DNA from: an uncultured Siphonobacter sp.
Lineage (GTDB): Bacteria; Bacteroidota; Bacteroidia; Cytophagales; Spirosomataceae
Length of the DNA: 64,000 bases
NCBI GenBank assembly: GCA_913775095.1
Contig: CAJYIW010000019.1
Location: forward strand, 434,001-498,000
Direction of reading: 5' to 3'
Shown: positions 1 to 10,900 of the stretch, one piece after another
How the letters are laid out: every line of letters begins with the position of its first letter
How positions within the stretch are numbered: the stretch's first letter is position 1
Translations under genes and position numbers: made by a program
Notes under the pieces: generated by a model
Databases searched by the model: none
What the model was told of the DNA's origin: nothing
Seen by the model: the letters and a program-made list of their open reading frames with translations, nothing else

Positions 1-412
1 CTACCGTGGCCCAGGTATCGACCATCGTTCCACTGTCTATATAGGCACCTATATTAACATAAGAAGGCATTAGAATTACACCTTTAGAAATGTAGGCTCC
101 GTAACGGGCAACGGCTGGAGGAACGACGCGAACGCCTAACTGATCATAGCCGGACTTGAGTTTCATCTTATCGTGGTACTCAAAAATTCCGACTTCCTGC
201 ACCTGCATGGTTTGTAAGGGGAAATAAAGAACGATTGCCTTTTTTACCCATTCATTAACTTGCCACTCTCCGTTAGCAAGAGGTTCGGCTACACGGAGGG
301 TTCCCTTATCAACTAATTCCACCACAGAGCGAATGGCCTCTTTAGCAGAATCAGTGCTTAGCAACTGGCGATCTTCCCAGATCTGTTCAATCGTTGATTG
401 TAACTCGGTCAT
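1..412 (-). CDS. dapD: Tetrahydrodipicolinate N-succinyltransferase DapD (5' part; runs off the window's left edge)
   Basis: The minus strand from an ATG at 412 encodes 137 residues beginning MTELQSTIEQIWEDR and reading into the window edge, so only the N-terminal half is present. It shows the N-terminal helical domain followed by RVVPPAVARYGAYI and the start of the hexapeptide-repeat left-handed beta helix (SYVNIGAYIDSGTMVDT), which is the DapD signature. The enzyme acylates tetrahydrodipicolinate in the succinylase branch of lysine and meso-diaminopimelate synthesis in the cytoplasm. It is transcribed away from a long AT-rich gap. A TAAATTTG box on the minus strand near 430-445 could be its -7 element. 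Family identity is secure from the motifs; the C-terminus is not visible. Confidence 0.93.
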   Translation of the reverse strand, partial: MTELQSTIEQIWEDRQLLSTDSAKEAIRSVVELVDKGTLRVAEPLANGEWQVNEWVKKAIVLYFPLQTMQVQEVGIFEYHDKMKLKSGYDQLGVRVVPPAVARYGAYISKGVILMPSYVNIGAYIDSGTMVDTWATV

Positions 413-890
413 ATTCAAAAAATGGTTTCTACAAATTTAAGTAGAATCTCTCTTTAATGAATACGACAGTTTGTCACTTTGAATAATACAACAAGTATGG
501 AAAATTAACTTCGGAAATACATTAAGAAACTAGAGGTTAAGTTATTGATATTAAATTAATTAACTTAGTTATAATTAATCCTTATGTATTGAGTATAGTG
601 CAATTTAAAATATTCTATGGTGTGCATTAATGCCTTTGTATGGCAAAAGATTACGGAAGTGATGTGATGAATCTGCTATCCTCAATCAATTCATAAAAAT
701 CTAATACCAGCAATTAACAAATCAAACAATATCAGTATGTCTCTCTACAGGACTCTTAGCTAATATGTACAATCAGATTAGGGTAAGTAAACTTTATATA
801 TTACCTAATTCCTTCAGTATATACATGTAGTTGTTTAAGGTACCGCTGATCATTTCCTATCGTCTTAAATATTGAAAGCAACCGGTAAGT

Positions 891-955
891 TCCCTCGCTT
901 CGCCTGGGATGACAGGAAAGATGTCTTCTATACCTGTCATCCCAGACCGCAGGGA
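891..955. repeat. Imperfect palindrome, REP-like
   Basis: The arms TCCCTCGCTTCGCCTGGGAT and its partner around 934-955 form a hairpin. The inner 13 bases (CTGGGATGACAGG at 904-916 and its complement at 933-945) pair perfectly and the outer part (TCCCT...AGGGA) pairs with interruptions. There is no T-run beside it, so it is not an obvious terminator. Its GC-richness contrasts with the AT-rich surroundings, as expected of an extragenic palindromic repeat. I see no second copy in this window. Confidence 0.6.
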
Positions 956-1257
956 GAGAATTTACTTGTAATTGGGATGTACTTTCCTGTTAACTAGGAA
1001 GTGAAAGCAAACAGGAAAATCATTCGCTTGCAAAGCTGTGTAGGTATCCTCCTACCCCATTTTCCATTACCTTTATCTACCAGGTATGTTCTGTTTATCA
1101 CGTATACTATTGATCAAGCGTCATCTATTCCATATACTTTAAGAGGCTATACAATACACCGTATTTTATCAACAGAGCACGGCGTATCCACGGATAAGGA
1201 TATTTAGTAAAACATAGTCAATAGATAATATTATTAGCAATATTTATAAAATACTAA

Positions 1258-2395
<1,138 letters not shown>

Positions 2396-2410
2396 TTCGG
2401 ATCACGCTTC

Positions 2411-2454
2411 AATGCAAAAGGGACTCCTGAATTTTCAGGAGTCCCTTTTGCATT
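2411..2454. terminator. Bidirectional terminator between gap and folC
   Basis: A perfect inverted repeat with 21-base arms and a 2-base loop. The arms begin AATGCAAAAGGGACTCC. An A-tract on one arm and a T-tract on the other make it usable from both strands. It lies 16 bases after the gap stop and 14 bases from the folC stop. Confidence 0.85.
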
Positions 2455-2467
2455 TCTAGAGTAGAAA

Positions 2468-3757
2468 TTAGAGTTCCTTTACTTCCGCCACAACAAAGGT
2501 ACTACCGCCGATTACCACCAGATCCTCCTCTTTTGCCTGCAACCGGACGTATTCAATGGCTGAATTAACGTCTGGGATGGTAGTCCCCTGAATGCCGTAG
2601 CCCGAAGCTATCTCCTGTAATTTTTCTACGGGCAACGCTCGCGGGGTTGCCGATTGGCAGAAAACATACCGGGCTTCTGCCGGATACAAAGGCAGTATTT
2701 TCGAAAGGTCTTTATCGGCCACAAACCCCAGAATAAACCACAATTGATTATAGCTATAAGAGCGGACTGTTTTCAGAACTTCCCGAATGCCGGCTTCATT
2801 ATGGCCCGTATCGCAATACATCCGGGGATTGTACTGGATGCATTGCCATCGACCTTTCAAACCCGTACTACCCGTGACATTCGCCAGGGCTTCCTGCACA
2901 CTATTGGGTGGAATCACGTAACCCCGTTTCCGTAATACCTCAATGGATTTCAGCACGCCGAGAACATTTTTAGACTGGTAACTACCCGTTAGATCAAGCG
3001 TATATTCCATCGGCTCCGAAACATCAGAATCAATACGCATCTGTTTATGGCCTTCTGCTATCTGTTCATCGGTAACCCGTAAAGAGTCGCTGGCAAACTC
3101 AATAGGGCTATGGGTTTCATTAGCTTTCGACTGAAATACGTCCATTACTTCGGGCTGACGCTCGCTGACGACCACGGGTACCCCCGGTTTGATAATCCCG
3201 GCTTTTTCTGCTGCAATCTTAGGGAGGGTGTCTCCGAGCACATCCGCGTGATCCCAGCCAATATTCGTGATCAGTGATAATTCGGGAGTAATAACATTAG
3301 TTGAATCCAGACGTCCCCCCATCCCTACTTCAATGATGGCGATATCGACCTTCTCTTCGGCAAAAACCTGAAAAGCCAGGGCTACGGTTAATTCGAAAAA
3401 AGAAGGACTTACCGATTGAATAAACATTCGGTTTTTTTCCACGAAATCGATTACTTTTTGTTCCTCAACAGGCTGCCCATTGATCTTGATCCTTTCGCGA
3501 TAATCTTTCAAATGTGGGGAGGTATACAGGCCCGTTCTATAGCCCGCTTGCTGGAAAATCGCCGCCAGCATATGAGAAGAGCTGCCCTTCCCATTGGTAC
3601 CGGCAATATGAATGCTTTTAAAATGTCGATGCGGATTCTCCAGATGCTCAAGCAAGGCATCCGTATTGGCAAAGCCCGGTTTGTAGGCTTTCTTACCTGA
3701 CAGATGAAAAACGGGAAGCTGCTGATACAGGTAATCGATGGTTTCTTGATAAGTCAT
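2468..3757 (-). CDS. folC: Bifunctional dihydrofolate synthase/folylpolyglutamate synthase
   Basis: This 429-residue Mur-ligase-superfamily protein has the ATP-binding loop GTNGKGSSS near residue 55 and TSPHL soon after, then EVGMGGRLDSTN, the folylpolyglutamate synthase signature, near residue 145. The C-terminal domain (CDTGHN..., FVADKD) is intact. It adds glutamate to dihydropteroate and to reduced folates in the cytoplasm. It follows the TonB-like gene on the same strand by 64 bases, but a hairpin with a T-run lies between them, so it may have its own promoter. Length is normal for FolC. Confidence 0.95.
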   Translation of the reverse strand: MTYQETIDYLYQQLPVFHLSGKKAYKPGFANTDALLEHLENPHRHFKSIHIAGTNGKGSSSHMLAAIFQQAGYRTGLYTSPHLKDYRERIKINGQPVEEQKVIDFVEKNRMFIQSVSPSFFELTVALAFQVFAEEKVDIAIIEVGMGGRLDSTNVITPELSLITNIGWDHADVLGDTLPKIAAEKAGIIKPGVPVVVSERQPEVMDVFQSKANETHSPIEFASDSLRVTDEQIAEGHKQMRIDSDVSEPMEYTLDLTGSYQSKNVLGVLKSIEVLRKRGYVIPPNSVQEALANVTGSTGLKGRWQCIQYNPRMYCDTGHNEAGIREVLKTVRSYSYNQLWFILGFVADKDLSKILPLYPAEARYVFCQSATPRALPVEKLQEIASGYGIQGTTIPDVNSAIEYVRLQAKEEDLVVIGGSTFVVAEVKEL

Positions 3758-3768
3758 GGTGATAAAAA

Positions 3769-3793
3769 AATGCGTACTTCAAAAGTACGCATT
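3769..3793 (-). terminator. Terminator of the TonB-like gene
   Basis: An 11-bp perfect stem (AATGCGTACTT) with a 3-base loop. On the minus strand it is followed by seven Ts immediately before the folC start codon, so it ends transcription from the TonB-like gene or attenuates read-through into folC. Confidence 0.75.
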
Positions 3794-3821
3794 TCCAGTA
3801 TATCGTATACGGATAAAGTAT

Positions 3822-4763
3822 CTATTGAGAACGAACGACAAACGTAATGGTACCGGAGGACTGGGCCGCCCGGCTACCCGCAGCATTGGTAGGAACAAAA
3901 TCCAGTCGTTCAATTTCGCGTTCACACTTACGAACGTCAGCGGGACTTAAGGTGCTTTCGACGACTGATTTTGAAATCAGGTTACCATTTTCGTCAATCT
4001 TGATTCGAAAGACTACTTTGCCATCGGAGTTCAGTCCCTGAGGACTGGGCTTACGGCTCCAGGTCCAGCCCGTCATACTCAGCGACGAGCCGCCGCCGGT
4101 TCCACCCCCACCGCCAGAACCTTTACCATACAGGCCCCGTCCGTCTACTTTGCCGTCCGGAGCTCCATAATCACCCACACCTTTATTTCCGGCGGGGCCA
4201 TTATTGTTGCCGCCGGGGTTATCACTGGTGCCGCCGCTGGTACCGTTAGATTTTGCCTTTCCATACAAACCTTTGGTATCGACTTTAGGCTGCTCTACGG
4301 GTTTAGAAACCGTCTTGGTGGGCGTTGAGGGTGCTTTCGTCTCCACCGGCTTCACCTCTTTAGGTTCGGGCCTGGGAGGCACCTTGACGGGACTTTCTAC
4401 TTTGGAGGTTTTCAGAGGGGCTTCCACCGCTTTAGGGGTAGGTACCTTTTTAACGGGCACTATTTCCTTTACTTCCGGTTTCCGTACCCGCTCTTCCTTT
4501 ACTTCTTCTTTTGCAGGCTTGGACTCTTCCCGGCTGGTCAGTTTACTGGGTTTATTTCGGGTCTGTATATCCCCGCTGCCCAGAGCTCCCGAGCCAATAT
4601 TGGCCAGCTCAATCCCTACCATCGGCTCGGGCGGTGGCGTTAACTTCCACATCCCCACCAGCCATAACAGCAAAAACAAAAGAACGTAGACTCCAGTCGT
4701 GACCATCAGGGCCATCGATCGGTTTTTGCGTTCTTCCTGTTCCAGTTGCAAACTGTTATTCAT
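3822..4763 (-). CDS. TonB-family energy transducer-like protein
   Basis: This 313-residue protein has one membrane helix at about residues 17-39, then VGIELANIGSGALGSGD, a long Pro/Lys/Glu/Val-rich periplasmic spacer (about 60-160), a Gly/Asn-rich stretch with two copies of the motif GLYGK (about 165-225), and a C-terminal TonB-like domain (DGKVVFRIKIDENGNLIS, about 245-313). TonB proteins carry proton-motive energy from ExbB/ExbD to outer-membrane receptors. No exbB or exbD is next to it, and some proteins of this architecture do other envelope work. It sits among a barrel protein, a SPOR protein and folC. The fold is confident; the partner receptor is not known. Confidence 0.82.
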   Translation of the reverse strand: MNNSLQLEQEERKNRSMALMVTTGVYVLLFLLLWLVGMWKLTPPPEPMVGIELANIGSGALGSGDIQTRNKPSKLTSREESKPAKEEVKEERVRKPEVKEIVPVKKVPTPKAVEAPLKTSKVESPVKVPPRPEPKEVKPVETKAPSTPTKTVSKPVEQPKVDTKGLYGKAKSNGTSGGTSDNPGGNNNGPAGNKGVGDYGAPDGKVDGRGLYGKGSGGGGGTGGGSSLSMTGWTWSRKPSPQGLNSDGKVVFRIKIDENGNLISKSVVESTLSPADVRKCEREIERLDFVPTNAAGSRAAQSSGTITFVVRSQ

Positions 4764-4830
4764 ATACTACGTGATGATTGATTATACAACGACGGAAATG
4801 CAAAATTGTTACGTACCGGGGGCTAACAAA

Positions 4831-4857
4831 AAACCAAACCTGTTTCGGGTTTGGTTT
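4831..4857 (-). terminator. Terminator of the HU/SPOR gene
   Basis: The stem AAACCAAACC pairs with GGTTTGGTTT across a 7-base loop. On the minus strand the stem is followed by a run of Ts, 24 bases past the HU/SPOR stop codon. Confidence 0.75.
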
Positions 4858-4880
4858 GGTACTTACAAATTCATTGGAAC

Positions 4881-5978
4881 TTAGTCAGCCAGTGACTTGA
4901 GAATCCATAAATTATTATGAAAGTCAGGTCCCAGTTTCTGAGCCATGCTTTGAGCCGCCGCCGCCGTAGGCAGACGTTCTCCGATGACTACCTTCACTAA
5001 ACCCTTCCGGGGACGCATCAGCTGTACTTTATATCCTTTTGCGGTTAACTGATCTTTCATGGTAGTAGCCCGCTTCACGCCTCCAAAACTTCCCGCTACC
5101 AGGTAATACCCTTTCGCCACCTCCGTGCCTTCCACGCTTTGTACGCGGGAGGGTACGACCAGGAATTTCCGGGTGTTCTTAACCGCTTCTTCCTCAACGG
5201 GTTCAGGACTTACTTCAGGGGTGTTCACGATCACTGGTTTCGGTGCCTCAACCGCTACTTTAGGTTTCACCGCTACTTCTGCGTGAATGGGATCGTTAAC
5301 TACACTAACCGGCTGAACTGCTTTCTTTGACTTCATCCAGGAAAAATCCAGGGCAGTCATGGGGTTCATGCTACTCAGGTTGGTTTTCTGACCCGTGTAC
5401 CAGGCTCCGGCAACCGTCACTACCACTAATACCGCAGCGGCAATCCAACGGTTCATGCCTTTAGAGGTATGAACCACTTTCAGGCTGGATTCCGTTAGTT
5501 CTTCAGCCATGACTTCCTCTACAACCGGACTTAGCGTTTCCAGATGCAGGGCAGCCTTCTGACGATTATACGCCGGAATGAAAGCACTGAGTCCGTAGCC
5601 CTCACCGTAGAAATTCACCTTCTCCTGGGGAGCAAAGACCAGCTTTCCTTCGCCGTTCTGGGTAAAGGTACCCAGATGCTCGAAGCGGTACTGCTGCTGG
5701 TTGCGAATTTCCAGCTTTACCTGATCGACAAACTGCTTGAGACGCGTTCGGGTCTCTTCCCGGGAAATATTCTCGGATTTGGACACGTGGTTCGATAACA
5801 GACCGTCATCAAACTGTAACATCTCATTAAACACCAGACGCGTACGAGGTGGCAGAACAGAACCATTGGACAAAAACGATGCGGAATCAAAATTGCCGAT
5901 GAATCCGCCGAATTCGGGGATTACCACACAATCCTGTTCAAAAAGCAGCGTTCGTACGTGTTCGGGAATGGTAGCCAT
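4881..5978 (-). CDS. Membrane-anchored HU/CCDC81-like protein with C-terminal SPOR domain
   Basis: The 365-residue protein begins MATIPEHVRTLLFEQDCVVI and has two tandem HU-like modules of the bacterial CCDC81 type (residues about 1-70 and 72-140, with VIPEFGGFIGN and FEHLGTFTQNGEGKLVF). A single membrane helix follows at about 178-196, then a variable periplasmic spacer and a SPOR domain at about 285-362 (GYYLVAGSFGG...). SPOR domains bind denuded peptidoglycan at division septa; HU-like modules are DNA- or protein-binding folds. The architecture therefore places an HU-like domain in the cytoplasm and a glycan-binding domain in the periplasm. It is flanked by terminators on both sides, so it is probably transcribed alone. 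The molecular role is not established. Confidence 0.85.
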   Translation of the reverse strand: MATIPEHVRTLLFEQDCVVIPEFGGFIGNFDSASFLSNGSVLPPRTRLVFNEMLQFDDGLLSNHVSKSENISREETRTRLKQFVDQVKLEIRNQQQYRFEHLGTFTQNGEGKLVFAPQEKVNFYGEGYGLSAFIPAYNRQKAALHLETLSPVVEEVMAEELTESSLKVVHTSKGMNRWIAAAVLVVVTVAGAWYTGQKTNLSSMNPMTALDFSWMKSKKAVQPVSVVNDPIHAEVAVKPKVAVEAPKPVIVNTPEVSPEPVEEEAVKNTRKFLVVPSRVQSVEGTEVAKGYYLVAGSFGGVKRATTMKDQLTAKGYKVQLMRPRKGLVKVVIGERLPTAAAAQSMAQKLGPDFHNNLWILKSLAD

Positions 5979-6183
5979 GAGATCAAGTGAGGTTGAAATC
6001 GTTAATGCCTAACAATGAAAGACCTGATACCACTCAGATCATTTCAAAGTTTAAAGGTAGAGGATCAACAGTGAAAAGTCAACCCGTGTTTGACGATTTT
6101 AAGGAAATGTAGCGGAGAATCTGGTCTACTGCTGAAGCATAGAGGGGCTAACCCGGTTTGTTTTCAACGGATTAAAAGAAAAA

Positions 6184-6202
6184 GCCCGCCAATATGGCGG
6201 GC
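6184..6202 (-). terminator. Terminator of the TPR/beta-barrel operon
   Basis: The stem GCCCGCC/GGCGGGC with a 5-base loop is followed on the minus strand by a T-rich run. It lies about 24 bases past the barrel gene stop. Confidence 0.8.
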
Positions 6203-6225
6203 CCATGCTTTCGCGTGTTTTTATT

Positions 6226-7923
6226 TTAGAACTGGTACGACACCCCGGCCAGGAAGTTAATGCCCTGCTGTCGGTAATACTGGAACCGTTCAAAATTCTT
6301 GCCAATGATGTTGTTCACCCCTACAAAAGCCGAGATCCGATCGGTAATCAGATACGTCGTCCGCAGGTTGAGGTCAATGATCGGTGGCAGGGTTCTAACA
6401 ATCCCCGAAGCCAGGTTACGACCTTTCAATCCTGACATCACATAAAAGTCCGTACTCAGAATTAGTTTTTTCTGGAACGTCAGGGTGTTACTCCAGGTAG
6501 CGGTAAACGTCGGACGGTGATAGGCAAAATCAATTTGCTTGAGGTCATACCCGTACACATCAAATTTCAGGAACGAACGCCAGAGTTCTTCATACTGATA
6601 ATTCAGCTGACCGGATACGTTCACGACGTTGGAAAATCCATTGTCCTGAGGCTGGTCGTACAGGACCGAGAAACGGGTGGAATCCATACCGGAGTTATTG
6701 AAGAGGTACAGGTTCCGATACCGGCCAAACGATACTTTAGCCTCGTAACTGAAGCCGCCCTGAATCAGACCTTTAGTTCCTACGTAAAAGTCATGTACTT
6801 TCTCCGTATTCAGCAACCGTACATTCGGAGCCAGGAACTGGTTTTCGTCCGTCAGACTAGCCAGGGTATTCCGGTGAACATCGCCCTGATACCCCGCAAA
6901 TACGTGAATATCCTCCACCGGCATCAGGTCCAGTTCAACCACCGGATACGCGTGCGTAGGTTTCGAGAGCGTATTGAGGTTATCCGTTTCATTCACTACG
7001 TTGATTCCCGCCAGTACACTAAAGCGGTCGGTGCGGTACTGGAACGTAGGTTTGATGCGGAACAGGTTCCGGTTATTCACCAGCGAATCATTCCGCTGCG
7101 TGATATAGGCATCCCCCGCCAGGTGAGCAAAGAAGTTTTTTGAAATCGGGAAGGTGGCTTTCAGGTTCGTTCCCCAGTCGTACTCGCTGGCCTGTGTAAA
7201 GGTGCTCAGGGAGCGGAGTTTCGTTTTGATGGAGTAATCAATGACCGCATCTTTACGGGTGTTCTCGATGCCAATACCCACATTGAAGTTATTCAGCACC
7301 TGCTTGATGTCTTCCCGTTTGGGGGTTTCGATGGCCCGGCTGTAGCCGTAGAAGTAATACTGATTCCGATCATACCCCAAATTTCCGGTCAGTTTGACGC
7401 TCCCTCCACTGTACCGGCCATCCACCTGAATGAGCTGATGGCTGGTGCCGGAATTACGCCCATCCACGGGACCCGTGGCCGTGGAGCTATGCAATCCTTT
7501 AATGCTTAACCCGTAGGGCAAGTCATTCCGTGAATTCAGATTCCCTTCCGCGTAAAAACGCCCGTAGTTACCCGCACCGATTTTTACCTCGGAATTAAAC
7601 AGCGAGCCGTCATTCTGAGGTTTGGGCATTTCCGTAACGGCCGGGTTAAACTGCGGAGGAGCAATCAGGAGCTTCTGATCGGTGAACTGATACCTTAACG
7701 GCTGACGATCGGGGCGAGCCGACTGACTCGCCGGTATTTTCTCCAGATTACGGTTCTGGGTGGTCAGGTTGATTTTCCGCTCCCGGATAATGTCAATTTC
7801 TCCGGACTGGATTTCTCCTTCGCTGGGATTCCGGTTCTGGGCAAAGCCGCTCAGGCTGGTGCCCAGTAAACCCACAAAACCCAGGGATTGAAGGATTATT
7901 CGAATAGTTGAATGATGACTCAT
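6226..7923 (-). CDS. Outer-membrane beta-barrel protein (TonB-dependent-receptor-like, short, no clear plug)
   Basis: This 565-residue protein has a signal peptide ending at about residue 29 (LLGTSLSGFAQ), then a 60-residue polar segment, then many alternating hydrophobic/polar strands from about residue 100 to a C-terminal strand ending in phenylalanine (FLAGVSYQF), the usual signal for outer-membrane insertion. The barrel pattern (repeated GxNxxNE, YRQQGINF) resembles TonB-dependent receptors, but no canonical plug domain is visible and the protein is short for that family. It follows the giant TPR gene by 30 bases and shares its terminator, so the two are an operon. The substrate is unknown. 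It could be a plain porin-like barrel. Confidence 0.7.
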   Translation of the reverse strand: MSHHSTIRIILQSLGFVGLLGTSLSGFAQNRNPSEGEIQSGEIDIIRERKINLTTQNRNLEKIPASQSARPDRQPLRYQFTDQKLLIAPPQFNPAVTEMPKPQNDGSLFNSEVKIGAGNYGRFYAEGNLNSRNDLPYGLSIKGLHSSTATGPVDGRNSGTSHQLIQVDGRYSGGSVKLTGNLGYDRNQYYFYGYSRAIETPKREDIKQVLNNFNVGIGIENTRKDAVIDYSIKTKLRSLSTFTQASEYDWGTNLKATFPISKNFFAHLAGDAYITQRNDSLVNNRNLFRIKPTFQYRTDRFSVLAGINVVNETDNLNTLSKPTHAYPVVELDLMPVEDIHVFAGYQGDVHRNTLASLTDENQFLAPNVRLLNTEKVHDFYVGTKGLIQGGFSYEAKVSFGRYRNLYLFNNSGMDSTRFSVLYDQPQDNGFSNVVNVSGQLNYQYEELWRSFLKFDVYGYDLKQIDFAYHRPTFTATWSNTLTFQKKLILSTDFYVMSGLKGRNLASGIVRTLPPIIDLNLRTTYLITDRISAFVGVNNIIGKNFERFQYYRQQGINFLAGVSYQF

Positions 7924-7953
7924 GTTTGGACAGATCTTCGTTGAATGGATTAC

Positions 7954-10900
7954 TTATTTTCCCAGAGCGGCTAACTTTTTACGGGCTTCCTCGACAATGG
8001 CCTTGTCTTCTGCTCCCTCAATAATGGTGTTCAGCAGGGCTTTAGCCTGGAATGCCTCATTCAGACACACGTACACGTCCGATAGAAGCAGGAAACCCCG
8101 GTCAATCCACTGCTGGTCGCTAAATTGCTCCTTGAGTTCATTGATGATCTTATCCCTTGATTCTTTGCATTTTTTCTCTTTGTAAAGGATTTGAGCTACG
8201 TTATAGATGGCTTCGGCTCCGTACGAATCCTTGGCCAGTTTAGCCGTTTTTTCGAATTCCTCGATGGCTTTCTTCGAATCTCCCTTGGCCAGAGCGATTT
8301 TACCCGCAAACAACTGAGCCCGGTTCTGAGCTCCTAATACGGCATTTCCGCCATTGATCACCTCTTTGGCGTGCACCAGTGAAGAATCCAGCTTATTCCC
8401 CTTGAAGTAGGTTTCCATCAATCCTAACTGACCCGCCACCTGATCTTTCTTGTTACTGGAAGTACGCAGCAAAGTCTGGTAGTTATTGGCCGCGGCCCGG
8501 TAGTTTTCGTTCTGATATTCCAGTTCGGCGGCCCGCTGGGCAGCCCGGTTCACAAACTGAGTTTTGTTTTCCCGAATCACCTGGTAGTAATACTTCAGGG
8601 CATTGGTACGGTCTTCCGTGCGGAAGTACGAGTCGGCCAGGTAATAAACGCCTTCCGGTGTGGAAGCACTGGCAGGGTATTTCTGAATGTAACTCTGGAA
8701 GGCTTCAATGGCCTGGGGGTATTTTTCTCCGAAGTATAAATTCTTGGCCGCTTCGTATTTTACTTTCTCCAGCGATTCTCCGTTGGGGTTACTTTGCTCG
8801 TATCCTTTGATAATCGTCGAGAATTCTTCCGGCCGGCCGGCGGAGTTCAGAGCATCCTGTACCCCAATCAGGGCTGACTCGGCACTTTTAGAAGCCGCGT
8901 ACTTACTCAGAATGACCTGATAATCGGCAATGGCTTCGTCGTAACGCTTCATGTTGCTGTAAGCGATGGCCCGTTGCAGATAACCCGCGTGAAGAATGGG
9001 ACTCTGCGTTTGTTGCTTGATGAGGCGGGTGAACTGGGTAACGGCTCCCTGGTAATTCTGCTGATTCAGTTCCACCATTCCTAACTGAAAAATGGCATCG
9101 TCCACGTAGGGAGAATTGGGATACTGATTCAGTAACTGGTTGAGGGTAGTTCTGGCCTCTGCGTATTTATCGGTATATAACAGCGAAATTCCTTTGTTAT
9201 AAAGGGCGTTGTCTTTGTCAGATTTCCCCGTAACCGCTACCTGATCGTAAATCTTCGTGGCCTCGTCGTAACGCTTGGCGACCAGATAGGTATCCGCCAG
9301 ACGAATCATGGCATCTTCGTAATTACTGCGATCCGCCGAAGGTAAGCCCCGAACGGCATCGGTATAGGCCTTAAACTGCGTCGAAGCTTTATCGTACTCC
9401 CGGGTATTGTAATAGGCATACCCTAAGCCGTACCGACTCCGGATTTTAAAGTCCGGCACAATCCGGGACTGTTCATTACTGGCAATCAACTGCGTGTACT
9501 GAGGAATTACCTCAGCGTATTTCTGCTGGGCCGAAGTCGCTTCGGCTTTCCAGAAACGGGCCGCTACGCTCAGGTCCCGATTGTCGGTGTACTTGAGTGA
9601 TTTATCAAAGGCGACAATGGCCTGATCAAATTTCTCGGCATTGAATGCGTTGATGCCAATGTTATACGCCGCCTGCTGATACTGATTGCGTTGTTTGGCC
9701 GTCAGGTTACGCTCCTTGTCCAGATAATCCAGAATCAGGGCGTAATTATTCGAAAGCAACAGACCTTCCCCACGTAGTTCTTTACTTTCACTCAGGTACG
9801 CACTGTTGGGATACGTTTGGATGAACTGATCAAATTCCTTAACGGATTGATTCCCATTACCCAGATCCAGCTGAACTTTGGCATGATTAAAAGCCGCATC
9901 TTCCTGCACTGACTTATTATAGCTCAGCCGACGGGCCTGATCCAGAGCCGCTAATGAATACTGTAAATTATCCGTATTTAAGTAGCTGATTCCCATGTAA
10001 TAGGAAGAATACTGACCCAGGGTATCTTTATTCGCCGCCAGCGGCTTGAACGTATTGATAGCTCCGTTAAAGTCATTCTGCCGATACTGGGAATAGCCGT
10101 ACCGATACGCGGCCGCGGCTGGTAATTTTCCACCCCGGAAATTGGTGTGCATTTTATAATACTCAGCCGCTTTGGGATAATTCCCTTTCTGGAAATAGAC
10201 ATCCGCCGTTAACAGCGACAGGTCATCCAGTTTCTTTCCTGATTTATTTCCTTTTCGCAGAATTGGTTCGGCGTACGAAAGCAAGGGGTCGTATTGTCCC
10301 TGCCGGTAATACGAATGGGCAATCCAGCCGGGAGCTTCGTTACCGAATTCTTTGGAGTTTTCAATCCGGCGAAAATCCAGGACGGCTCCCGCATAGTCTT
10401 CGTTTCTGAACCGAATCACTCCGGCGTAATAACTGGCGGCGGTGGCAAATTCACTGTTGCCCAGCTTGACCACATCCAGCGATTTCAGAGCGGCGGGGAA
10501 ATTCTGGGCATAATACTGGGCCATCCCGAGTTTGAAGGTGGCTTCGGTGCCACTGGCTTTCTCCAGGTAAGGAATCGCCCGGGCGTAATCTCCATTGTTA
10601 TAATAGTAGTTTCCCAGATCGGCGTACAACTGTTTGGCCGCCGGGTGATCGCCGTGGTTTTTGACGAAACGCTCGGAAAGGATTTCAGCCTCGGGCTGAT
10701 TCAGGTAGAGAGCAGACATCGCAATGTAATACTCCGCGTTGACGGCATTCAGATCATTACTGGCCAGTAATCCTTTATTGGTATCCAGATAACGCTGGAA
10801 TTCCTGCCGGGCCGAAGCATAGTTTTTCTTTTCGATAAACTCAATCCCTGAACGGTAATACGTATCCGCCGAGGTATAATTTAATGTATTCTGAGCCAAC

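Noticed and set aside
1001-1207. 68-codon ORF in the AT-rich gap
   Set aside because: GTG start, no family features or promoter, and it lies in sequence full of stops in other frames.
4204-4689. 161-codon plus-strand ORF opposite the TonB-like gene
   Set aside because: It is the antisense shadow of a low-complexity Pro/Lys/Gly-rich coding region.
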